Below the pieces are notes generated by a model that did no database searches, was not told where the DNA came from, and saw nothing but the letters and a program-made list of their open reading frames with translations. A program made the translations under genes and the position numbers. Shown in pieces: positions 1 through 10,443 of a stretch of DNA of 64,000 nt. Source of the stretch: Epiperipatus broadwayi (taxonomy: Eukaryota; Onychophora; Udeonychophora; Euonychophora; Peripatidae); NCBI GenBank assembly GCA_028023455.1, contig JAQFVV010006848.1:1-64000 (forward strand), given 5' to 3'. Each line of letters opens with the position of its first letter. Position 1 is the first letter of the stretch.

Positions 1-169
1 CAAAAAAGATTCACTAAAATAGGTGAAACAACTGAAGCCTATGGCAGTCCAATTTGGAAAGTTTTTTGTGCCTGCTACAATGATTATTTAGTGTCGCTTG
101 AGATTTTTCATTAGAGAACATTTCTCAAGTAAATTAATGGGTTTCCTGTATAGTATTTAAGAATTTAAA

Positions 170-327
170 CAGGCAAAACTCACTATACGTATTGCCACAC
201 GCAGCAAGCTAGAGTAATCAATGGATGCCAGAAGGCTTGTGCATAAAATCTCCATCTAGTGCTTACTCATCCAATATCCCCAGAATAGTTTCTGGCTTGT
301 GGCCTTCAACAGTGAGGAAAAATTCAC
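170..327 (-). repeat. Truncated copy of the ~455-bp hammerhead repeat
   Basis: About 155 bp matches the 8.9-10.4 kb repeat family, including the shared segment around 216-240 and the ribozyme segment around 274-317. Read on the minus strand, the hammerhead core is damaged: the CTGANGA box reads CTGTTGA and the cleavage triplet reads TTC instead of GTC, so this copy should not self-cleave. Both ends are lost. It is a lone fragment with no tandem partner beside it. Confidence 0.8.
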
Positions 328-1129
328 TTTTCCAAATGGGATCATAAGTTAAGGTTAGATGAACAAATATAGCACCAGTTTTTAATTAATTTTGACTTTT
401 TTTCAATGAAATGTTGAAAAAAAAAATGTCTACAACAAATCTGTTCCTGGCCAAAAATTAGTCTTCTGTATAGAAAGCTGAATCTCAATTTTTGGTAAAA
501 TTACTGTAAATATGATCCATTCAAAAGTTTGTACGAATACATAATAATGATATTGGATGATAAACTTTTGGATCATCAGTGAATTTATTTGCTATGAGGA
601 GTACTATAGTTTTGCTGTATGCCAAATTTTAAAAATACTTTCTATATTAATAAATAGCCTTGCATAGGTCTGCCAACCATGCATTAACTTTAGGTCCAAA
701 CTTTGTAGAAACTGTGGAATAATGTCACTCTCTTCTTGGAGCTATTTTCGTTTTAAGACAAACAAGGTCAAGTTCAAACTTCATCAATATCTAAAATTTC
801 ATCAGATTATTATTATAGAAACATTGTGCGAGAGTTACTTGCGATTCTGCTCTAATATAACTTTGCTACCTTCTACCAATCTTAGGCTTAGATATTTGGT
901 GTATACAAATGGCAATCCACGTTTTTGTATCTGGGTCAATGCTTTATGACTAGGTATGGAAAAGCATTGTCTTTCCATGATCCATATTTTCCCTGACATG
1001 TTCCTATAATTTTATAATTTTGTCAGTAATTTTCAATGTTTGAAAGATAGAAATTCTTGTAAAAAAATACTGCCATTTATATACCAATGTCTAACATGGA
1101 ATAAAGTGAGACAATATCCAGAAAACATA
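328..1129. other. AT-rich stretch, nothing recognised
   Basis: No coding pattern or repeat was recognised. A 75-codon open frame at 722-949 on the plus strand has no motif I know and looks like chance in AT-rich DNA. Confidence 0.5.
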
Positions 1130-1327
1130 AACTCTTTGGCATCTGTTATTAAAAGTCCATGTTTTACATCCATAAGTTAAATGCTGACAAAATATGATCA
1201 ATTTATTTTTCTGAGAAAATGCATTGGATATTATTAGAATCTTTTTAATATTTATCTTTAGCCCTGTTGTTTTAATTTCTTTTAATAATTCTTCAGCATT
1301 TGCCAAAGTATAAAGCATTTTGTGCAA
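1130..1327 (-). pseudogene. Decayed LINE reverse transcriptase fragment
   Basis: The minus-strand translation contains LKEIKTTGLKINIKK, followed about 20 residues later by LTYGCKTWTFNN. The first matches the segment after the YxDD motif of RTE-type reverse transcriptases (compare GLKINVKKTKVMF in the RTE element at 45.2 kb). The second matches the later LTYGCETWTL-type segment. The spacing is far shorter than in an intact element, so the middle is deleted. No intact domain is left. It lies near, and on the opposite strand from, another RTE remnant at 1.75-2.3 kb. The clade is inferred from the motifs. Confidence 0.6.
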
Positions 1328-1754
1328 ATAATAATCATGTATGGGGTAAAATCTATATGAATTTACATGTATTTCTATTCTCTTAGACTGCCATTTTAAT
1401 CAATGATATCATCTTTATAAAACTACTCTAAATAATTTTGCAAATGAGATTAAATTGCATGCTGATATTAAAAAGATTAACCTCATGAGAATGCATAATT
1501 GGGTGGCTGCATAATTTCAATAGTTTACTTTAGAGAATAAAATAAAAGGCTAAAAGAAAAAATAAGTGTAGATTATTTAAGTTATGTAGATTATTCATAT
1601 GATATTTTTATCATGCTTCAGAGCTTCAAAAATGTTTGGAGACTTTTCAGATTAAAGTAAGAAAAGACTAAAGATAATTTCTAAAGTGACTAAAAAATTA
1701 AATCTTGATAATGATGAATTAACACAAGGTAACAACAAACGATCCTTGTGGTCA

Positions 1755-2315
1755 GGGTATTAATAAAGATGGAAACAATGGATGAAATTAGTCATAAAAT
1801 TAAACTTGGATTGGATGCTTTTTGTAGGAATAATAATATTGAAAAAATGCTTATGTGATTGAAAATGAAGGTTTTTATTAAAACTGTTTTAACAATTTTT
1901 AGTTATGAATCTGATACTTTGACATTTAACTGAAGGGAAATTCAAAAACCTTAGCTTACTCACTGAAGTATAGGAAAATGCATGGTGGAAGTACAAAGGA
2001 GATATTGAAAGTGGTGAGAGAACAAACAGATATCACTAACATTAGTGAAAGAATTGAGAAATTTGTTTGAAGCTAGGTTGGAGATATTGCTAAAATATGG
2101 TAATATATAGTTAGGTAATAGAAATCTAATTCTAAACTGGACTCCAAGAGATTGTAAAAGAGCTATAAAGAGATTACATGTGAAATGGATTTAATAATAA
2201 AAATTTACTGATGTGTTTGGGAAGATTAAACTATCGATCTTCCTGAAGTGAATTAATCTTGGGGAGTCCTTCATCATGAATTGGATAGACAATGGTTGAA
2301 GATGATGACGTGCAT
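1755..2315 (+). pseudogene. Heavily decayed 3' end of an RTE-type LINE
   Basis: The nucleotide sequence runs in parallel with the 3' third of the RTE element at 45,310-45,860. Shared blocks include the GATGGAAACA...ATGGATGAAATTA segment (1767 against 45,316), the GAGAACAAACAG block (2018 against 45,585), the CCAAGAGATT block (2143 against 45,697) and the terminal TGGAT.GA.AATGGTTGA.GATGA block (2281-2308 against 45,838-45,860). Many stops and small indels break every frame. The shared terminal block probably marks the 3' end of the family. This is an older copy than the one at 43-46 kb. Confidence 0.8.
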
Positions 2316-3405
2316 CTTAAAAATCATGAATTGTTATGATCAAAATCAGCTTGAATTTAAAAATAGTAATATAAAAATACTTTTTTAATTTATAAACATT
2401 GTCTCCAATAAAAATATTTTGATTTGTTTTCTATTATGGTGTTACCCTCAAAAGAAATAGTTGTGTTACAAGTGCATTAAAAAAATTCTATCTTGTGATG
2501 CAATTACGTTTATTATTTGCAAACGTAACTTTAAAAATACTTTCTCTTTTAAATATCAAAAAATCTCTTTAATTTTTTTTAAATATTATTGTATGCTGAG
2601 TTGAAGATTATAATAAACCATTCAAAATGTTTGTATGTAAAATATTTCTTTTTTTTTTTTAAATTTATTTGGGATAAATTTGGAATAATTATTTTAAGGC
2701 AGAATTTATTTTAATTTCGTTCGCATTGTTAACGTAATAATACGTATATATATATCGTAACCTGAAAGAACAAAGAAAAAAGAAAAAATGAATGAGGAAA
2801 GAAATTGATAAATGGCTCCAACGTTCATGCAGGACAATCAATCCGTACTTTAACTGATAGAAGGCCAATGGATTGCACAAGCCAAATTATAACCTGTAAA
2901 CTGCATATCAAACTAAGATAAATGAATATAAAGAGAAAATAATCGAGGCAAAATGATGACAAGTTAAATAAGGTATATAAATCAAAGTCAGCAGGTTTAG
3001 AAAAAATGCCATATGCCACAATAAGAAGAGATACAGAGGTAAGCAATTACAATAAAATATCATTAAAATATAAAGCAATATTATTAATAACATAAGCGAA
3101 CTCTCATTTGCTCTTGTACAAATAAAAGACTCTTGGTATCGCAAGCATATGTTATTGGAGTTACATTCAAAATCCTTCTCTTACAAATATATACCACCAT
3201 TACCATCTTTCTTATCCATCTCTTAAGCATCTCATTGCTATGATCAGATAAAAGATTGTATTTAATTTTATAAAATTTGGAAGTGTCCTCTTAAATCTTT
3301 ATCTCAAAAGATTCATTTTTTGAAAATAATTTCTACTTGAGTAAAATAATTTCAATAATAGTTAAGGCTTTACTTCATTAGCGCTTGAAATCAATATATA
3401 TATAT
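2316..3405. other. AT-rich stretch, nothing recognised
   Basis: The stretch contains short homopolymer runs and a purine-rich tract near 2765-2800. The minus-strand open frames of 60-80 codons at 2.69-3.14 kb are hydrophobic, overlapping and without a motif, so I treat them as chance. Confidence 0.45.
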
Positions 3406-3560
3406 GTGCTTTGCGCACAGATAATGAAGCTGTTAAAAATAAATAATATTATCCAAAAGCTACAGCCAAGTGCTTTCAAGACAGTTTATAATCCCATATT
3501 CATGGCTGCTGGATAATATTACTTATTTTTAACAGCTTCGTTATCTGTGCGCAAAGCACA
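3406..3560. mobile_element. Foldback MITE-like element with ~49-bp terminal inverted repeats
   Basis: The left arm (3406-3454) and right arm (3511-3560) are near-perfect inverted copies, with one extra base and a couple of mismatches. Both ends carry the GTGCTTTGCGCAC motif, itself partly palindromic. The ~56-bp centre has no coding capacity. Both outer ends abut TATATATA, so a TA or AT target duplication is possible but cannot be told from the flanking microsatellite. Size and structure fit a non-autonomous DNA transposon. The superfamily is not identifiable. Confidence 0.75.
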
Positions 3561-5992
3561 CATATATATATTAATCTAAATAATATAGTTCCTAAAACAA
3601 ATTAGGATACCTTGGGGAAGTATGATTGACTTTAATCATAAAAGAAAGTCTCATTGACTTTTAAAATTTCTTCAACATCGAATGAAATCCTAGTAAATAA
3701 TATTAAACATATTTTTATCTCAATTATAATATTATTATTATTAATTTAAAATAAAAAACAACAGAATCACTCTTAATTTCGAATAAGATAAATAATAATC
3801 TAGGATGACATTCAGATACTATGGATGGGTACGAAATTTTATAGGCATTATAAATACCATAGAATACATCTACTTAAATATCTTCTAAATTTGAACTAAG
3901 TCCTTTTATAATCTAAATTTATTATAAAGCATAAGCTTGTGGTTAAGACCTGTAGAAGTCCCTACCTTCGCATTTTCAAGCGCACATGCTTAAGGGTTTA
4001 TTGCCTTATTAAATATAAAATAATACATATGGTATTTCCATATTTATGGGAAATAATTTTGAAAAGAATAAACACAGTGATCTTTTAATAAGCAAACCAA
4101 ATTCTTTGAAGTGATTTCAAATAATAATATGCAATTATAATTTTTATTAAGCAAAATACATCCTTCTTAGATGTAATTCTAATACTTAAATATAATTCAA
4201 TAAAGTGATTCTTATATTAATTTTAATGTTCATGTACTCTCAAACAAAACATTTAAGAGAATTTATTATAATCATACTATTATTTAGATTTCTGATAATG
4301 AGTGGAAGATGTGGAAAAATGACTATAAGAAATTTCTTAATAATAAAAACAAATATTTATTTCACAAAAAAAAAAAGCAAATCACAACACGTACATATCC
4401 TTTAAGTTCACAAAGCCGAGGGCTTTCACAAACATCATCTTCTTTCAAAAATATATCATATGATTAAAATTACAAATGGATTTATTAAAAATAAATAAAT
4501 TTGACTAGGTAAAAATGATCTACTAGGTCGAAATAAATTTTCTTTTACTTTAAATTCTCAAACTTTTTCACATATTAAAGCATCCACACAATGATAGTGT
4601 CTTTTTATGAATAGTATCCCTTTTACTGAATATTTAACATTACTTAAAAATACAATCTTACCAATCCAGAGATGACAGAGTGATAAGATGGATGTATATT
4701 GAATATTTATGCCTAAGATAGAATTTAAAATTTTGAGGTTAATTATTTATTGTATTTATATCTTAACTCAGCAAAGATTAAATACAGGATCTACACTTTA
4801 ATAATATATAATTCACATCTAAATAAACCAAGATTGCTTAAAGAGGTAAGGGTGGCATTCCTCAATTTTTTGATAAAAACAACTTATCTGCCAGAATAAA
4901 GTCATCATAAAATATTACACATGCTTTACAAAATACATTACCAAGAACTATCTAGATTCATATTGAGATAATTAAGAAAAGGCAAAATAAATGTATGAAG
5001 GCATATCTCATAAATAAGTAAACCTATGCTTGAGGGCAATAATAAAATAATCTATGACATTATTACTAATCAGAAAATGATGAGAATTGACATCAGGAAT
5101 GAAAATATTAAATAGGGTTGCCTTAATAAAGCATTATGTGCTATGGATACAATAGGATCAATAAAAGTCATACAAAATATCTCATTAAACTAGTGAGAGA
5201 GCCTAAGTACAATCTCTAAAAACCATGACTTGTGCAAGCATTTGTAAATAAAAGGAGAGACTACAGCTTCAATTTCTAAGCAAAATTATTATAACTAAGA
5301 GATGTGAAAGGTGATAAATGATAAATAATGCTAAATATAACTTAGTTAAAATTAGGCAATCAGTAAGCAGTAAAATAAAATAATAGAAACATATATCTAC
5401 TTATACTGCATTCAGCATAATCATATATTCTTTATAAATAAATACGTCATATGAAAATGGGAAAAAATACTATTTTAAAATATGCAAATATCATACACTG
5501 ATATTCTGAGAACTTTAATCCAGATATTATTTCTAAAAATAACATATAAAATAGGTAAAATAATATGTATCTAAAATGAAAACATTGTATTCAAAATCAT
5601 AAAATCAAATATTAACCCTTTTACCATTTAAAATAAAAAATAAAATGAAGTGCTTTTATTCTGGTCTTCAACCATTAACAGAAATAGTCTCTTTCAAGAT
5701 AATTTTATTTGACCTATAAGTGATTACAAAAAAAAATAAAAATAAAATGATAACAAGAATTAACTAGGTGAGGTTACAGGGTGATATATACAAAGAAGAA
5801 ATGATCCAAAAGTCAGTAGAATACAAAATGAGTGTTAGTGAAGAACTTAGTCTGTGGATGCAAGGTGAATATTATTCATCTAGTCTATAATGAAATACCT
5901 TTTTAGTAAACCCTGTTTTGGTAAGCTATGGTTGGAGTGTTTTATTAGATCATAATAGTTATTTTCATATAAATTATTTAGGGGCTGGTTGG
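3561..5992. other. AT-rich stretch with one weak hairpin
   Basis: No gene was seen. Around 3931-3995 two ten-base arms (TAAGCTTGTG and CACATGCTTA) could fold into an imperfect hairpin. The 66-codon open frame at 4205 has no recognisable motif. The 3' UTR of the LINE fragment that follows may reach down to about 5770, but its boundary is not visible. Confidence 0.4.
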
Positions 5993-6583
5993 TCAGGTAC
6001 TGTTTAGGCCAGTTGTGAATTCCCAGGTTAATATGGCCAGGTATGGATCTGCCTCTCTCTTGTCTGTTTCTTGGATATTTTTAATTATGTGGAGGAAGCA
6101 GTTATTGAGTTCATCAAGTGGTAATTTTTGAAAAATCACCTTGCATTTGGTCAACCAGATGGCAAAGTTTATGTAAGTGGCAAGCCTGATTTCAGCGAAA
6201 ATGCCTCTATTTAAAACCCTTTGAAGTGATGTTAGGTCTGGACCATTATTATTAATGTATTTCTGAAAGTTTTGTCTTAGTCCTTGCCAGACTGGACAAA
6301 GGTGAAGGATATGGTCTGCATCTTCCGGGCTGGAAAGACAGAGACAACATGTAGAATCTATGTGGAAGCCTCTTCTATTAAGAAATATAGCAGTGGAGAG
6401 GCTACCAAGGTTAATTTTGAGAAGGAAGTCGGTGTGTTTAGGTGCTAGTTTCAATCTACGGACTAGTTTGTGCAGTTTGTTTATGTCAATGGGGAGGTAA
6501 GTGTGTGCCTTCTGGGTATTTGAGTTGGATAGGTTGAAGGCTTCAATAAAGTTCTGTGGACAGCAAAGATATCCATTGCACAA
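5993..6583 (-). pseudogene. C-terminal part of a Tx1/L1-like LINE ORF2
   Basis: A 196-codon open frame encodes the C-terminal region that follows the reverse transcriptase in L1/Tx1-like LINEs. Residues ~82-106 hold a zinc-knuckle pattern, CCLC...DADHILHLCPVW, of the reverse-transcriptase-associated zinc-binding (zf-RVT) type. The segment before it (PKHTDFLLKINLGSL) and the tryptophan-rich tail match the general pattern of this domain. The RT and endonuclease domains are absent, so this is a 5'-truncated copy and the first ATG is not a true start. The reading frame is unusually intact for this window, which suggests a fairly recent insertion. Comparable but frameshifted domains sit at about 36.1 kb and 51.6 kb. 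Confidence 0.82.
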
Positions 6584-7100
6584 ATATAATGTAGTTTAAA
6601 ATATGAAAGTGATTTATGGTTATTTTTAAACAAGATTTAAAATAAATTATCCTAGCAAACTGTAAGATATGGCCATTTATTAAATTAGTTTTTATGCATT
6701 TAAACAATGATAAATATTTATTAAGTTGAAATAAAATGTTTCTTCATACTGAAAATTAGGTATCCAACACTTAATCCTTTAAGACCATTATATTAATTAG
6801 ATGTAATAAAAGAGTATTCAGCCAGAAAAATACATCTTTTCAAATATCACATTATAAAACTATACCAGTGGTTTCCATAGCAACACTAAGAGAGAGAGAG
6901 AGAGAGAGAGAGAATATGCAAACTTTCATAAAGTTAATATTGCAGACAAATTTCATTTAAAGTCAATTCAAATATAATATTGTTTTCAAAATTATTTTAT
7001 ATCTTTCTTAAAAATGTAACTTATTTTGATATTTGTTATGAATTCTTCAAAGAATGTGAATGAATCATTTTATCTCTCCAGGATCTAAGAAAGTCATCTT
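6584..7100. other. AT-rich stretch with an (AG)n microsatellite
   Basis: A pure (AG)12-type run lies at 6889-6913. Nothing else was recognised. Confidence 0.6.
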
Positions 7101-7197
7101 GCATTGGTGGTCGAGAGGTCAGCGCATCTGCCTTACAAGCAGTTGCCCAGGTTGCGGGTTCACGTCCCAGCCAATGCTATGACACTTGAAAAAAAAA
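7101..7197 (+). repeat. tRNA-derived SINE (short, A-tailed)
   Basis: The sequence folds as a tRNA with a perfect 7-bp acceptor stem (GCATTGG with CCAATGC). It has an A-box-like TGGTCGAGAGG, a B-box-like GGTTCACGTCC and an anticodon loop reading CTTACAA. The A-box resembles the GGCCGAG-type D-arm of long-variable-arm (Leu/Ser class) tRNAs, and there are extra bases between the anticodon and T arms. It is followed by TGACACTTG and an A-run. A second copy at 50,236-50,348 has the same tail and clear target-site duplications, so this is a retroposed SINE rather than a working tRNA gene. Flanking duplication here is unclear. Confidence 0.78.
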
Positions 7198-8899
7198 TCA
7201 TAATAAATGAATTCCATTTATGCTGTCATAAAACCAATGGATAATATTTTATTATAATAACAGCATAAATAATTGTCTATTTAAGCAATATTATACAATG
7301 AAGTTACATATTTATCTTTTGTAGATATAAGAATGATTTTATAGATCATTGATAAAATATACTCATCATAAATCTTTATTAAATGAAATTTTAAGTCCTT
7401 TACACATGGTAAATTATTTTCAGATAATAGTTTATAAACAAATATTTTTAATAAAAACATCCTAAAGTTATTCAAGACATTTAAAAAGATTGTTACTAAT
7501 AATTTCCAGTATTTTGCAATGAATTTAAATATTATGCCATGCTTAAATATGTTTTGAAATTGATAACAGTTCATATGTCATCATGGTAATAATAATAATG
7601 TCTATCACAGTTTCCTAGTGTATGACATTTAAATAAAAGAAAGTTAAATGTAACAATTAAAACTAATTTCACCAATAAAGCTAGCTGGAATAAAGATTTC
7701 CTGTTCCATGAAGCTCAAATCTAAATGTTGTGCCCAGATAAATTAAGTTCTAGCCTAACATTACTGTAAGCTAAGAAAATAAATCGTTTAAATAAAATTA
7801 CACTTTTACTGAAACTGAAGTTTTAAAATATAGACCAATAAACAAAAATGATTAAAAAATAAAATGAAGTGAAATGTAGAAGTGCTGAAGTGAAATGCAA
7901 GTGTTAATTTCACCTATTTATATCTTCAGTCAGGTGACCACATTAAGACACTCATCATTAACATTTAAATCTACACACCTTTTCCTTTATTGATTCAAAT
8001 CCATGTTTTTCTGAAGCCAAGAAAGATTGCTATCAAAAAATTTAATTAATATTTAGCTTTTAAAAATAAATAAATTTCTCCGTCTAGATGATAAAGTTAA
8101 AGATATTTTTAATATAATAATTATTTACAAATTTAAATATTAGAACAAAAATAAAATATATATCATAATTGAAATTTACATTATACTTGAAATAAAACAA
8201 ATATTATTTATAATATTTAATACATTCAATTATCATTTTAATTTTAAACTACAAAAATTGCCCTGAATATAATTTTATATTGTCTTTTTAAAATCAGATA
8301 CTTGAAAATACTTAAAATCAATAAATGTTAAAAGTAAATATTATATTTATTCATTCATTCAAGCATTCATTTATCTACTATTTTAAATTCCATCTTTAAT
8401 TATTGTTAACTTTATTCAATTTTTTGTGAGTGAATAAATTTTAAATACTTAACTATAATGTTAAAATGCTAAAATTAAGAGGAAATTAGAATATTGTAAA
8501 TTTAATTTAATTTTCAGAAAACCTAAATATAATGTTTGAACTCAGTTTTTTAATTCTAAAATTAGTATTAGCTTTTTAAAATATTTCGTGATTAAATTTT
8601 GACTCCATTAACATTATTCACTTTGAAAGTACATTACTAATTATTTTATCAATTATTAAAATTTAGATAAGCACTATTTAAGAGTAAAAATATAAGTCAA
8701 GCTGGCAAAGTTCTTTTACAGCTATAAAATTTACAAATATACTGATTTACTAACTTTTTATGTGCACCATCATAGCATTGTAAGGAACTATAAGAAACCT
8801 ACTCACTATAAAATTAAACTGAATTTTTTAGACCTTTTTGCAATAGACATTCCCTGACACTTAGCTGGGAAAAGCTAAAGGTCACAATATATATTGTGT
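7198..8899. other. AT-rich stretch, nothing recognised
   Basis: The sequence is very A+T-rich (for example 8040-8700) with no motif-bearing open frame. A 97-codon minus-strand frame at 7281-7574 is low-complexity in residues and has no known motif. A small palindrome, CACAATATATATTGTG, lies at 8883-8898, directly at the edge of the hammerhead repeat cluster. Confidence 0.5.
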
Positions 8900-9425
8900 T
8901 AAACCATTAAGCATCACATGACCACATTTCCTATACTAGCACATTAATTGTTGATAAACAGAGCAAAACTCTCCATACAGTATTGCCATCTGTGCTAAAC
9001 AGAGTAATCAATGGATGCCAGAAGGCTTGTGCATAAAATCCCTATCTAATGCCTACTTATCCAATATCCCCAGACTAGTTTCTGGCTTGTGGCCTTTGTC
9101 AGTGAGGAGCTTTGGATCTGAGAGCACTGCATCTTGATCTTAGGATCTAATGCAACCCTCTAGCAACCACCTTTTATCTCTACTTAACTACAAAACTATG
9201 AGAATGAAATTGAAAACACAAAAATATTTTCAATCTAAGCTCAATAGATTATATAGTCATATGGGTCTGAACTCAGTTCAGCACCCATACATTTTGGTGT
9301 CTTTGGCTCTTTTACAACCATAGCCACCACTATCCTATTAGGCAGGATTGGTGTTAAACCATTAAGCATCACATGATCACATTTCCTATACTAGCACATT
9401 AATTGTTGGTAAACAGAGCAGAGTC
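8900..9425 (-). repeat. Hammerhead (retrozyme-like) repeat cluster, minus-sense units
   Basis: One complete unit (8900-9354, 455 bp) is followed by the first ~70 bp of a second, repeating the block that starts TTAAACCATTAAGCATCAC at 8899 and 9354. No protein is encoded. The unit includes the ribozyme segment (9059-9117), a palindromic GAACTCAGTTC near 9270 and several blocks shared with the clusters at 14.7 kb and 50 kb. The second unit stops abruptly at about 9425, where the array switches to the opposite orientation. Tandem ~450-bp units with a type I hammerhead and no ORF match the description of metazoan retrozymes. Assignment to that class is inference from structure. Confidence 0.8.
9059..9117 (-). 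ncRNA. Hammerhead ribozyme motif, one core position changed
   Basis: Read on the minus strand this segment has both halves of stem I, stem II (GGC/GCC), GAAA and the GTC cleavage triplet. The CTGANGA box reads CTGACAA, which changes the essential G8, so the copy is probably inactive. The remaining layout is the same as in the two better copies at 9.8 and 10.3 kb. Confidence 0.7.
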
Positions 9426-9828
9426 TGTGGATATTGGATGAGTAGGCATTAGATAGGAATTTTAGGCACAAGCCTTCTGGCATCCATTGATTACTCTGTT
9501 TAGCACAGGTGGCAATACTGTATGGAGAGTTTTGCTCTGTTTATCAATAATTAATGTGCTAGTATAGGAAATGTGATCATGTGATGCTTAATGGTTTAAT
9601 GCCAATCTTGCCTAATAAGATAATGGTGGCTATGGTTGTAAAAGAGCCAAAGACACTAAAATGTATGGGTGCTGAACTGAGTTCAGACCCATATGACTAT
9701 ATAAGCTATTGAGCTTAGATTGAAAATATTTTTTGTTTTCAATCTCATAGTTTTGTAGTTAAGTAGAGATAAAAGGTGGTTGCTAGAGGGTTGCATTAGA
9801 TCCTAAGATCTAGATGCAGTGTTCTCAG

Positions 9829-9887
9829 ATCCAAATCTCCTCACTGACGAAGGCCACAAGCCAGAAACTAGTCTGGGGATATTGGAT
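9829..9887 (+). ncRNA. Type I hammerhead ribozyme, complete core (copy A)
   Basis: The order of elements is a stem I strand, CTGACGA (9844-9850), stem II hairpin GGC-CACAA-GCC, GAAA (9864-9867), a very short stem III and GTC (9871-9873), then the other stem I strand. All conserved core bases are present. Stem I pairs in two parts: six pairs next to the core (TGGGGA with TCCTCA, one G-U), a small internal loop, then six more (TTGGAT with ATCCAA). Stem III can form only two pairs alone (AC with GT), but ACTAGT is palindromic and could pair between two ribozymes, as in dimeric metazoan hammerheads. The position at the base of stem II is an A-A mismatch, which may lower activity. Cleavage is predicted after 9873. 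Confidence 0.75.
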
Positions 9888-10283
9888 GAGTAGGCATAAG
9901 ATAGGGTTTTATGCACAAGCCTTCTGGCATCCATTGATTACTCTGTTTAGCACAGGTGGAAATACTGTATGGAGAGTTTTGCTCTGTTTATCAACAATTA
10001 ATGTGCTAGTATAGGAAATGTGATCATGTGATGCTTAATGGTTTAACACCAATCCTGCCTAATAGGATAATGGTGGCTATGGTTGTAAAAGAGCCAAAGA
10101 CACCAAAATGTATGGGTGCTGAACTGAGTTCAGACCCATATGACTATATAAGCTATTGAGCTTAGATTGAAAATATTTTTTGTGTTTTCAATTTCATTCT
10201 CATAGTTTTGTAGTTAAGTAGAGATAAAAGGTGGTTGCTAGAGGGTTGCATTAGATCCTAAGATCTAGATGCAGTGCTCTCAG

Positions 10284-10342
10284 ATCCAAAGCTCCTCACT
10301 GATGAAGGCCAAAAGCCAGAAACTAGTCTGGGGATATTGGAT
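10284..10342 (+). ncRNA. Type I hammerhead ribozyme, complete core (copy B)
   Basis: The plan is the same as in copy A one unit upstream: CTGATGA at 10,299-10,305, stem II GGC-CAAAA-GCC, GAAA at 10,319-10,322 and GTC at 10,326-10,328, with predicted cleavage after 10,328. Stem I is again six pairs, an internal loop and six pairs. This copy has the most canonical core in the window (CTGATGA). The A-A mismatch at the stem II base is shared with copy A. Cleavage at A and B would release a linear RNA of 455 nt (9874-10,328), the size of one repeat unit. Confidence 0.77.
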
Positions 10343-10443
10343 GAGTAGGCATTAGATAGGGATTTTATGCACAAGCCTTCTGGCATCCATTGATTACTCT
10401 GTTTAACACATGTAGCAATACTGTATGAAGAGTTTTGCTCTGT

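Larger units (their letters stand above)
9426..10443 (+). repeat. Hammerhead (retrozyme-like) repeat cluster, plus-sense tandem units
   Basis: About 2.2 head-to-tail units lie in the opposite sense to 8900-9425. The same block (CATCCATTGATTACTCTG) recurs at 9481, 9928 and 10,384, giving periods of 447 and 456 bp. Units differ by scattered substitutions and small indels. The 66-codon open frame across 9814-10,014 follows the repeat and has no coding signature. The array ends at about 10,443, just after TTTTGCTCTGTTTATTAAT. Two complete hammerhead cores are contained (next entries). Confidence 0.85.

Noticed and set aside
7101-7177. A functional tRNA gene
   Set aside because: The arms fold like a tRNA, but the B box and anticodon stem are mutated, the anticodons differ between two copies, and the 50-kb copy is clearly retroposed with target duplications and an A-rich tail.
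9814-10014. A small protein encoded by the hammerhead repeat
   Set aside because: The frame exists in one unit only and is broken by indels in the neighbouring units, so the unit is non-coding.
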